From contig DNUE01000073.1 in assembly GCA_003508005.1 (NCBI GenBank), positions 1-28,669 of the forward strand: a stretch of 28,669 nucleotides of DNA. Reading direction: 5' to 3'. The DNA comes from Desulfobulbaceae bacterium. GTDB lineage: Bacteria > Desulfobacterota > Desulfobulbia > Desulfobulbales > Desulfobulbaceae. The translations under genes were made by a program, and so were the position numbers. This document shows, piece by piece, positions 23,417 through 28,669 of the stretch. The notes below the pieces were generated by a model. That model was not told the origin of the DNA. It did not search any database and saw nothing but the letters and a program-made list of their open reading frames with translations. Within the stretch, counting starts at the first letter, position 1. Every line of letters begins with the position of its first letter.

Positions 23417-23753
23417 GAATCAATTTCTACCAGCGGCAGAGAAACATTCAACCTATTGTTAAGAAAAAAAATATACCATGGCCGGCCCATGGTGTCCAGT
23501 TCCTCTCCGGTTGTGCATCCTTTGCAAGGGAATCCGGCAAACAGATATTGTCGCGCACCTTGATAACCGCTCTTGCAAGTGCCGCGTGAGTGGGGTATGC
23601 CAATTACGAGCTGGTTGAGGCAGCGAGGAAGAGGCAGCGTCGAGACTTGCCCGGCAGGAGGAGCGGCACAACCTCAGCCAGCTCTACGGCGAAGATGATG
23701 TTAGCAAAACCCAGTAAGCATGCTGAGGACGGCTGTCCGTCCGCTCCCCCTTT
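23417..23753. other. Intergenic stretch upstream of the deaminase gene
   Basis: About 340 bases between the divergent deaminase and S4 genes. Apart from the hairpin at 23475-23493, a charged, helix-like peptide can be read at about 23620-23716 on the plus strand (SEEEAASRLARQEERHNLSQ, then LYGEDDVSKTQ and a TAA), preceded in a neighbouring frame by YANYELVEAA. It might be the tail of a lost gene, but it has no start signal and I recognise no family. No tRNA cloverleaf was seen. Confidence 0.4.
23463..23493 (-). terminator. Terminator-like hairpin on the minus strand without a clear gene upstream
   Basis: ACCATGG-CCGGC-CCATGGT (23475-23493) is a 7-bp hairpin. On the minus strand it is followed by ATATTTTTTTTC. 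It would end a transcript coming from the 23500-23750 region, where I see no protein gene, so it may close a small RNA or be a remnant. It could also attenuate transcription into the deaminase gene. Confidence 0.5.
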
Positions 23754-24047
23754 ATGATGGTTCTTGTGCGCATGAAGCATCGCGACCATGACCGGCTTCG
23801 GGACGTTGCCCTTGCCCGGGAGCCGATCGAGCTCTATCAACTGCTGAAACTCGCAGGCCTGTCCGCCAGCGGCGGGGAGGCAAAGATTGCCATTGCCGGC
23901 GGACTGGTGCGGGTCAACGGCCAGGCGGAAACCAGGAAACGGAAGAAAATCGTTGCCGGCGACCTGGTGGAATTTGCCGGGGAGGCGTTGCGCATCACCT
24001 GCCCGGCCGCAGGGCCTGAAGCGGAGTCACGCAGGCTGGGGGGATGA
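23754..24047 (+). CDS. S4-domain RNA-binding protein (YbcJ/YaaA-like)
   Basis: A small protein of at most 97 residues with a single S4 RNA-binding fold at about 23-83: EPIELYQLLKLAGLSASGGE, then AKIAIAGGLVRVNGQAETRK and RKKIVAGDLVEFAGEALRI. The GGEAK and VNG-E--RK motifs match the YbcJ/YaaA group, thought to bind ribosomal or other structured RNA. The basic N-terminus (MKHRDHDRLRDVALARE) and Gly/Arg-rich end add little. The start is uncertain: ATG at 23754, the next codon or ATG at 23772 have no clear ribosome-binding site. It stands alone, followed by the response regulator gene about 250 bases downstream. Confidence 0.85.
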   Translation: MMVLVRMKHRDHDRLRDVALAREPIELYQLLKLAGLSASGGEAKIAIAGGLVRVNGQAETRKRKKIVAGDLVEFAGEALRITCPAAGPEAESRRLGG

Positions 24048-24124
24048 ACCGGGGTCAGCCGGGCAGCCGGGTGCAGCACAAACCCGATCCGGGATGTGGC
24101 TTGAATGCATCTCCCTGTTTTTTT

Positions 24125-24154
24125 TTGTAACCGCCTTACCTTATGTGATATAAA
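24125..24154 (+). promoter_or_regulatory. Candidate promoter of the response regulator gene
   Basis: TTGTAA (24125-24130) and TATAAA (24149-24154) are separated by 18 bases, in an otherwise AT-poor region, about 140 bases before the response regulator start codon. This would give a long leader that includes the hairpin at 24171-24202. Confidence 0.45.
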
Positions 24155-24170
24155 AATTGGGACGTGTACT

Positions 24171-24202
24171 GGGCAGTCATCATCCTTTGGAGGATGATTG
24201 CC
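24171..24202 (+). promoter_or_regulatory. Leader hairpin upstream of the response regulator gene
   Basis: ATCATCC (24179-24185) pairs with GGATGAT (24192-24198) around a six-base loop TTTGGA. After a three-base bulge, GGCA (24172-24175) pairs with TGCC (24199-24202). There is no U-run, so it is not an intrinsic terminator; the loop side GGAGG could mimic or sequester a ribosome-binding site. Confidence 0.4.
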
Positions 24203-24293
24203 TATTTCGTGATTGCGAAGCGAAACGGCCGGAACATGGCCGGTTCAACAGAGGGTCTGCTTTCGGGTTTTGCGCGAAGGAGCGGGGGGATTA

Positions 24294-24695
24294 ATGGACA
24301 GGGTGCCGGGCAGGGGCCGGGTGCTGGTGATGGATGATGAGGACACGGTCAGATATGTCACCGCCAGCATGCTCGAATTGATGGGATACGAGGTGGAACA
24401 GGCCAGGGACGGCCGGGAGGCCATTGACATCTACGCCAAGTCCATGGGGAGTGCCGCGCCGGTGGACGTGGTCATCATGGATCTGACCATTCCCTGCGGC
24501 ATGGGCGGGGCAAAGGCCGTGCGCGAGGTTCTGGCCCTGCATCCGGAGGCAAAAATCATTGTCTCCAGCGGCTATTCCGATGATCCGATTATGGCCGGCT
24601 ATAGCCTGCACGGGTTCTGCGGCGCCATTGTCAAACCCTACCAGCTGGATGACCTTGAAAAGGCGATCAGGGCGGTGCTCAGCAGCAGCGGGTAG
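24294..24695 (+). CDS. Single-domain response regulator (receiver only)
   Basis: A 133-residue receiver domain with no output domain. VLVMDDEDTVR holds the acidic pair (about residues 13-14), VVIMDLTIPCGMGG the phospho-acceptor Asp (about 64), IIVSSGYSDDP the switch Ser, and GAIVKPYQLDDL the conserved Lys. The SSGYSDDPIMAGY...GFCGAIVKPYQ type is usually found at the C-terminus of hybrid sensor kinases, so this is a free-standing relative, perhaps a phosphate shuttle or a partner of a distant kinase. I chose ATG at 24294 (MDRVPGRGRV), with AAGGAG about 10 bases upstream; an in-frame TTG at 24213 would add a non-receiver stub. The orphan kinase at 15209 lies too far to assume pairing. Confidence 0.9.
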   Translation: MDRVPGRGRVLVMDDEDTVRYVTASMLELMGYEVEQARDGREAIDIYAKSMGSAAPVDVVIMDLTIPCGMGGAKAVREVLALHPEAKIIVSSGYSDDPIMAGYSLHGFCGAIVKPYQLDDLEKAIRAVLSSSG

Positions 24696-24702
24696 GTTCA
24701 CC

Positions 24703-24717
24703 GGCCAGATTCTGGCC
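24703..24717. other. GC-rich hairpin between convergent genes
   Basis: GGCCAG-ATT-CTGGCC is a perfect 6-bp hairpin directly after the response regulator stop codon, and CTGGCGCCAG (24725-24734) is a second palindrome. They lie in the 48-base gap to the convergent FmdB-type gene. Neither has a U-run, so termination would be weak at best. Confidence 0.35.
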
Positions 24718-24743
24718 CGCTGGCCTGGCGCCAGGGCGGAAGT

Positions 24744-25241
24744 TTATTCCAGTTCGTACAGTGTTTCGTCCCGGTTCGGCGGCTTTTCGCCGCTTCGCCT
24801 TTTTTTTCGCAGTTCTTCAAGGGAGAAGGGATTGTCTCCCTCCAGCAGGTCGCCCATGTCGCGTTCCACCTCGTCCGGATTCTCGCCCGCCTCCAGGCGG
24901 GACAGGGCCTCCTCTATATGGTCACCGAGGGAAATCCCGGTTTTTTGGGAAAACTTGCGCATGAGGTTGGCCATCTGCCTCGGGTCCTCTTCGTTCAGGT
25001 GCTCGGCCTCCCGCATCAGCCCTGCAAGGGCCTGTTCCATTCTTGCCTCGTCCAGGCCGGCCAGGGCGTCGCTGTCTTCACTCTCCCTGGCCTTGCCGAT
25101 GTTGGCGAAGGCAGACACCATCCGCTTTATTTTCCTGCGGCCGCACCTGGGGCAGTCCGGCTGCTTGTCCGTGTTGATGCGCCGGGAAAGGAAGTTGTAG
25201 ATGGTGTTGCAGTCCTGGCAGAAGAATTCGTAGATAGGCAT
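24744..25241 (-). CDS. FmdB-family zinc-ribbon protein
   Basis: A 165-residue protein with the FmdB zinc ribbon at its N-terminus: MPIYEFFCQDCNTIYNFLSR, with Cys8, Cys11, Cys30 and Cys33 (CPRCGRRK) as the metal ligands. The remaining 120 residues are acidic and helical (for example ARMEQALAGLMREAEHLNEE and DPRQMANLMRKFSQKTGISL), longer than the minimal family. FmdB was linked to control of formamidase and formate-related genes in Methylophilus, but most members have no known role. It begins 7 bases before a repeat element that separates it from aroB. The ATG at 25241 has no strong ribosome-binding site: the preceding bases are TCTAAAAAAA. Confidence 0.88.
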   Translation of the reverse strand: MPIYEFFCQDCNTIYNFLSRRINTDKQPDCPRCGRRKIKRMVSAFANIGKARESEDSDALAGLDEARMEQALAGLMREAEHLNEEDPRQMANLMRKFSQKTGISLGDHIEEALSRLEAGENPDEVERDMGDLLEGDNPFSLEELRKKRRSGEKPPNRDETLYELE

Positions 25242-25247
25242 TTTTTT

Positions 25248-25453
25248 AGACTGTTAGGCTATTAGGCTGAAGGCTGTTAGGCCGAAGCCTGTTGGCTGTT
25301 TAGTGTCTTACCCAGCGGCGCGACGATTCGTTATCATGTAATTATTTAATCAATTATTGCCATTGAGCCAAGAAAATAGAAAGACAAAATATCAGACTGT
25401 TGGGTGAAGTTACGCGAAAAGGAGAAAATAGCCCTAACAGCCTTCAGCCTAAT
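25248..25453. repeat. Intergenic inverted-repeat element between FmdB gene and aroB
   Basis: A 21-base stretch at 25261-25281 (core GGCTGAAGGCTGTTAGG) recurs as a perfect inverted copy at 25433-25453. Around the left arm, TTAGGCT-type heptads repeat (TGTTAGGCT, ATTAGGCTG, CTGTTAGGC, CTGTTGGCT up to about 25301), and AGACTGTT appears at 25249-25256 and 25394-25401. The centre (about 150 bases) is AT-rich with no protein. The right arm covers the aroB stop codon, so the last aroB residues (Leu-Gly, TGA) come from the arm. The CTGAAGGCTG core is shared with the element before tatB. Confidence 0.7.
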
Positions 25454-26535
25454 ATCTCAACAATATTCTCCTCAGCCAGCTGGTCGGAGATGACCACCTT
25501 GCCGATGGCCGTGGGCAGCACAAAAAAGACCCGGCCCCCGACGGTTTTCTTGTCCGTTTGCAGGTAGCCCTTGATGCGCCGGCGGTCAAGGTGCGCGGGG
25601 ATGGCGGTCGGCATCCCGAAATCGCGCAGCAGATCCCTGAGCCGGGCGGCATCGTGCTTCGGCAATAGGCCGGTCCGCACGGCCAGTTCGGCAACGGCGG
25701 CCATGCCCATGGCAATCGCCAGGCCGTGAATCAGGGTAAAGTCCGAGGCCGCCTCGATGGCGTGACCGATGGTGTGACCGAAATTGAGGATGCGCCTGAG
25801 GTCGGCTTCGCGCTCATCCTGTTCGACGACCCAGGCCTTGATTTCGCAGCACCGGGCAATCAAGCCGGGCATAACTGCTTCGTCAAGCCGCAAGATCCCT
25901 TCCCGTTCTTTTTCCAGGAAAGCAAAAAAAACAGGATCGGCGATCACGCCGTACTTGATCACCTCGGCAAGCCCGCCCAGCAGTTCCTGCCGGGGAAGGG
26001 TGTGCAGGACGTGGGTGTCGATATAGACTGCCCGCGGCTGATGAAAGGTTCCCACCAGATTTTTGCCTTCGGGAATGTCAACGCCTGTTTTGCCGCCTAC
26101 CGAGCTGTCCACCTGGGCCAGGAGCGTGGTGGGCACCTGGACAAAGGGGATGCCGCGCATGTAGATTGAGGCCAGGAAGCCGGTGATATCACCGGTCACC
26201 CCGCCGCCAAGGGCGATCAGGCCGTCCTTGCGGTCAAAGTTCGCGGCCGCCAGGGAACTGGCCAGCCGGGCAATGGTCTGCAGGTTTTTGTTTTCCTCGC
26301 CGCGGGGAAACGTCATCATCTCTGCCGCAAGACCACCTTCGGCCAGCGACTTAAGGAGGGTGTCGCCGTAGAGCGAGGCGACATGGTCGTCGCTGATCAC
26401 GCCGTAGCGTTTGGCGATGTTCCGTCGTTTCAGGTCCCTGCCGACCAGGCCGATCAGACCTTTTTTGATGAGAATGGGATAGCTTCTTGCACCCAGGCCG
26501 ACCTGGACCGTTTTATTCTCGGATTTCGTCGTCAT
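25444..26535 (-). CDS. aroB: 3-dehydroquinate synthase
   Basis: A 363-residue AroB, which cyclises DAHP to 3-dehydroquinate in the shikimate pathway, using NAD+ and a divalent metal. Motifs are GGGVTGDITGFLASIYMRG (110-128, nucleotide binding), VPTTLLAQVDSSVGGKTGVD (134-153, active site lysine), KNLVGTFHQP (158-167) and NFGHTIGHAIE (about 253-263, metal-binding histidines). Length is normal. The ATG at 26535 has no obvious ribosome-binding site. It lies 83 bases downstream of sat, separated by a strong terminator, so it likely has its own promoter or depends on readthrough. Its 3' end is overlapped by the arm of a repeat element. Confidence 0.97.
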   Translation of the reverse strand: MTTKSENKTVQVGLGARSYPILIKKGLIGLVGRDLKRRNIAKRYGVISDDHVASLYGDTLLKSLAEGGLAAEMMTFPRGEENKNLQTIARLASSLAAANFDRKDGLIALGGGVTGDITGFLASIYMRGIPFVQVPTTLLAQVDSSVGGKTGVDIPEGKNLVGTFHQPRAVYIDTHVLHTLPRQELLGGLAEVIKYGVIADPVFFAFLEKEREGILRLDEAVMPGLIARCCEIKAWVVEQDEREADLRRILNFGHTIGHAIEAASDFTLIHGLAIAMGMAAVAELAVRTGLLPKHDAARLRDLLRDFGMPTAIPAHLDRRRIKGYLQTDKKTVGGRVFFVLPTAIGKVVISDQLAEENIVEILG

Positions 26536-26550
26536 CGGCGTATTGCGGAA

Positions 26551-26590
26551 AAATAAAAAAGGAGATGCTCCGCATGCGGAGCATCTCCTT
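26551..26590 (-). terminator. Rho-independent terminator of sat
   Basis: A perfect 15-bp inverted repeat (26559-26573 and 26576-26590, core GGAGATGCTCCGC) with a two-base centre is followed on the minus strand by TTTTTTATTTTT. It begins 28 bases after the sat stop codon. This is the strongest terminator in the window, which fits a highly expressed gene. Confidence 0.93.
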
Positions 26591-26618
26591 CCATGGATTC
26601 AGCCTTACGAAACTCGGC

Positions 26619-27899
26619 TTACATCTTGGAGGCAGCCGCGTGGCTCTGCATCTTGATCTCGACCTTCTCGGTGAGACCTTGATAGTATTCGCGGAGGATG
26701 ACCAGAACTTCCTCGCGGCCGAAGTGATCCGCAACCGGGGCACCCTCGGACAGGGCCTTGCGCAGCTTGGTGCCGGACAGGACGACGCGGCTTTCCTTCT
26801 TGTGCGGGCAGGTCCGCAGGGAGGCCATGCCGTCGCACTCGAAGCAGTAGAAGGTCCAGTCGATCTTCATCGGCTTGCAGAGCAGGTCTTTGCTCGAGTC
26901 GCCGGTTACCGGGATGCGGTCAAAGATTTCCTGGGCCTCGAACAGGCCGTAGAAATCGCCGACGCCGGCATGGTCGCGGCCGATCAGCATGTTGTTGACG
27001 CCGTAGTTCTGCCGGAAGGTCGCATGGAGCAGGGCCTCACGGGGACCGGCGTAGCGCATGTCGAGCGGGTAACCGGCCTGGATGACGTGATCCTTGACAA
27101 AGTATTTCTCCACCAGGGTGTCGATGCACTTGACGCGGACATTGGCAGGGATATCACCTTTCTTCAGGTTGCCGATCAGGGAGTGGATCAGTACGCCGTC
27201 GCATACCTCGATGGCGATCTTGGCCAGGAACTCATGGGAGCGGTGCATGGGATTGCGCAGCTGCAGAGCGGCAACGTTGGCCCAGCCGCGGTCGTCGAAC
27301 ATGCGGCGGACCTGGGCGGGGCGCAGGTAAATGCCGGAATACTCTTTCGGATACTCGCCCTCGGACACGACCTTGACCCGGCCGGCGAGGTTGAACTCTT
27401 TCTGCGCCATGACCATCTTGACGCCGGGATGATCCTCCATGGCAATCTTCCAGAACTTGTCATCAGAGGATTCTTCCCCCTGTCCCTTGAAGACCTTCTC
27501 GCATTCAAACTTCTTGTCGGCATCGGTCATCTGGTATTTTTCCGCGATCTTCATCGTCGCGTAGATTTCGCCCTTGTTGACCAGGGCGATCTCGTCACCT
27601 TCTTTGATGCCGGAGGCGATATCGGCGGCGACGTCGAGGGTGATCGGAACGGGCCAGAAGGTGCCGTCGGCCATCTGGAAATTTTCACAGACGCCTTTCC
27701 AGTCCGCCCTGGTCATGAAGCCGTCCAGCGGCGAGAACCCGCCGATGCCCATCATGATCAGGTCGCCTTTGGCGCGGTCAGATACCTCGATCTGCTTGAG
27801 GGTTTTTGCCCTTGCCAGTTCCGCTTCACGCTCCGAACCAGCAAGCAGTGCACATACAAGACCTCTTCCACCATGGGGGGGTACCAGTTTTGAAAACAT
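26619..27899 (-). CDS. sat: Sulfate adenylyltransferase (ATP sulfurylase)
   Basis: A 426-residue single-subunit ATP sulfurylase, which activates sulfate to adenosine phosphosulfate (or runs in reverse in sulfur oxidisers and disproportionators). The N-terminus (FSKLVPPHGGRGLVCALL) and GDLIMMGIGGFSPLDGFM match sulfate-reducer enzymes. The active-site motif is QLRNPMHRSHE (213-223), and IGRDHAGVGDFY (306-317) lines the nucleotide site. Three cysteines near 365-378 (FYCFECDGMASLRTC) match the zinc-binding segment of the dissimilatory type. No APS kinase domain follows. The ribosome-binding site is AGAGAGGAAAG. A near-consensus promoter, a 125-base leader and a strong terminator point to high monocistronic expression. 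aprAB or other sulfate-reduction genes are not in view. Confidence 0.97.
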   Translation of the reverse strand: MFSKLVPPHGGRGLVCALLAGSEREAELARAKTLKQIEVSDRAKGDLIMMGIGGFSPLDGFMTRADWKGVCENFQMADGTFWPVPITLDVAADIASGIKEGDEIALVNKGEIYATMKIAEKYQMTDADKKFECEKVFKGQGEESSDDKFWKIAMEDHPGVKMVMAQKEFNLAGRVKVVSEGEYPKEYSGIYLRPAQVRRMFDDRGWANVAALQLRNPMHRSHEFLAKIAIEVCDGVLIHSLIGNLKKGDIPANVRVKCIDTLVEKYFVKDHVIQAGYPLDMRYAGPREALLHATFRQNYGVNNMLIGRDHAGVGDFYGLFEAQEIFDRIPVTGDSSKDLLCKPMKIDWTFYCFECDGMASLRTCPHKKESRVVLSGTKLRKALSEGAPVADHFGREEVLVILREYYQGLTEKVEIKMQSHAAASKM

Positions 27900-28003
27900 A
27901 CTTTCCTCTCTTTGTTAAATTACCGTTAAAAAAAATGACCGACCCTTAGAGTAATCTGCTCTTGGCGCGATACCCAAGCGCAGTTGGAACGACCATCAGA
28001 AAA

Positions 28004-28018
28004 TGAATCATTATTCAG
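28004..28018 (-). promoter_or_regulatory. Palindrome at the start of the sat transcript (candidate operator)
   Basis: CTGAAT-AATG-ATTCA lies just downstream of the predicted start point, where a repressor would block initiation. It resembles CTGAAT-AAG-ATTCAG upstream of the HesB-like gene but with a four- instead of three-base centre. Further into the leader, CTTGG-N8-CCAAG makes a small hairpin (about 27961-27978). Confidence 0.4.
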
Positions 28019-28031
28019 CAGAAGACAGTGT

Positions 28032-28061
28032 TATATATAGGCACTTAGGCTGAGATGTCAA
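28032..28061 (-). promoter_or_regulatory. Strong sigma-70-like promoter of sat
   Basis: On the minus strand TTGACA (28061-28056, a perfect -35 box) is followed after 16 or 18 bases by TATATA (28039-28034 or 28037-28032). Transcription would start near 28025, giving a leader of about 125 bases to the sat ATG. Confidence 0.75.
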
Positions 28062-28155
28062 GCAAAAATTAATATTGATTACCACCAATCTCAGCTTGAT
28101 CGAAATGAGTCATTCAATTTGCGTGACTTGAGGGCAACGATTTCCGGCATGGCTC

Positions 28156-28314
28156 GTTTCGACGCCGACGCCGACCCCGACCTCGAAAATACAGTACGCC
28201 AATGCCGAGAGAGGTGAACGCCACACTTTTTCTTTTCCGATGCGCGCAGAGTGAAAAAAGAGATGCAAGGCATGTCAATCCATCGGGGTCGGTATCGGGA
28301 TCGGGATCGAAAAA
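28156..28314. repeat. Inverted repeat of hexamer-type CCGA/TCGG units
   Basis: 28156-28189 carries GACGCCGACGCCGACCCCGA in a row after TTTC, and 28281-28314 carries the inverted pattern (CGGGGTCGGTATCGGGATCG and onward to TCGAAAA). Each arm is itself a six-base periodic repeat (CCGAnC/GnTCGG). The 90 bases between have no recognisable gene. The shape, two imperfect inverted arms flanking a short core, resembles a non-autonomous mobile or palindromic intergenic element. Confidence 0.6.
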
Positions 28315-28336
28315 ATTGACCGGGGAGCAGAGGAAA

Positions 28337-28669
28337 TCAGGCCGGCGGGGTAAAAAAACGCAGGCGCAGGGCGTTGGTGACGACGGAGACCGAGGAGAGG
28401 GCCATGGCGCCGCCGGCCAGCATGGGGTTCAGGGCGGGGCCGCCGAACAGGGTGAGCATCCCGGCGGCCACCGGGATGCCGACGACGTTGTAGACAAAGG
28501 CCCAGAAGAGGTTCTGGCGGATATTGAGCATGGTCGCCCGGCTCAGGCTGACAGCGGCAACCACCCCGTCCAGGTTGCCGCGCATGATGACGATATCCCC
28601 GGACTCGATGGCCACGTCGATGCCCGTGCCCATGGCGATGCCCACATCGGCCTGGGCCAGGGCCGGGGC
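28337..28669 (-). CDS. copA: Copper-translocating P-type ATPase (CopA type), C-terminal part (partial)
   Basis: The last 110 residues of a heavy-metal P-type ATPase; the rest lies beyond the right edge. The first visible residues, APALAQADVGIAMGTGIDVA, are the end of the hinge motif GDGINDAPAL. The two last membrane spans follow. NLFWAFVYNVVGIPVAAGML carries the YN pair of the penultimate span, and GGAMALSSVSVVTNALRLR the M-x2-S-S motif of the last. Those residues form the Cu(I) transport site in CopA, so copper (or silver) export is the likely role. The protein ends FFTPPA. It is of a different class from the calcium-type pump at 17756. Confidence 0.93.
   Translation of the reverse strand, partial: APALAQADVGIAMGTGIDVAIESGDIVIMRGNLDGVVAAVSLSRATMLNIRQNLFWAFVYNVVGIPVAAGMLTLFGGPALNPMLAGGAMALSSVSVVTNALRLRFFTPPA

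Larger units (their letters stand above)
27900..28336. other. Intergenic stretch between sat and the copper ATPase gene
   Basis: This 437-base stretch holds the sat leader, its promoter and operator candidate on the left and the inverted-repeat element on the right. I see no protein-coding gene. The CopA-type gene ends at its right border without a clear terminator; the element's hairpin-forming arms may serve instead. Confidence 0.6.

Noticed and set aside
23560..23720. tRNA or other structured RNA gene
   Set aside because: No acceptor stem, T-loop or anticodon arm could be assembled from the sequence.
24213..24293. N-terminal extension of the response regulator from a TTG at 24213
   Set aside because: The extra 27 residues do not resemble part of a receiver, and the ATG at 24294 has a proper ribosome-binding site.

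Overview
The window reads as chromosomal DNA of a GC-rich, anaerobic, sulfate-metabolising bacterium of the former Deltaproteobacteria. A Desulfobulbales-like sulfate reducer or sulfur disproportionator is my best inference. The case rests on a dissimilatory-type sulfate adenylyltransferase (sat), a small bacterial ferredoxin, a HesB/IscA-like protein with an in-frame UGA (a known selenoprotein family in such organisms), MoeA for molybdenum cofactor, and short repeat-bearing intergenic elements. There are no tRNA or rRNA genes, no CRISPR array, no prophage and no complete insertion sequence. Most genes lie on the minus strand.

Layout, left to right. 1-621 is the N-terminal part of clpB (minus), running off the left edge, with a promoter that abuts a pair of 75-bp direct repeats. 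1049-1387 (minus) is the HesB-like selenoprotein gene with its own terminator and a SECIS-like hairpin; a conventional ORF search breaks it at the UGA. 1682-2320 (plus) is an endonuclease III-like repair enzyme. 2360-4446 (minus) holds an HPP membrane protein with a CBS-domain partner, a ferredoxin and a decayed TetR regulator. 4530-11088 (minus) is a colinear run transcribed in the order RNase R, metal ABC ATPase, metal ABC permease, membrane-anchored coiled-coil protein, TrmJ-type tRNA methyltransferase, MoeA. 11371-14993 (plus) carries a RelA/SpoT homologue whose synthetase domain looks dead, a repeat element, then tatB-tatC. 15209-16243 (plus) is an orphan histidine kinase with a pseudo-receiver.

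16383-20467 (minus) is a cation-transport block: a P-type Ca2+-type ATPase, a possible 35-residue ORF coupled to it, and a CPA2-type antiporter followed by an out-of-frame fragment resembling a universal-stress-protein tail. 20666-23416 (minus) is a tightly overlapping three-gene unit: nucleoside deaminase, radical SAM enzyme, TPR-methyltransferase. I do not recognise a described pathway for it, and it is the best candidate in the window for an uncharacterised system. 23754-24695 (plus) has an S4 RNA-binding protein and a single-domain response regulator. 24744-27899 (minus) has an FmdB zinc-ribbon protein, a repeat element, aroB and sat. The right edge holds the C-terminus of a CopA-type copper ATPase.

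The two strongest points are the selenoprotein with a SECIS hairpin of expected geometry, and the deaminase/radical SAM/TPR-methyltransferase operon. Other observations are the mobile-looking inverted-repeat elements flush against tatB and aroB, the UGA stop at the fourth iron-sulfur cysteine position of the endonuclease III homologue, and the one-base frameshift in the TetR gene. All functional calls come from reading motifs by eye; no searches were run.
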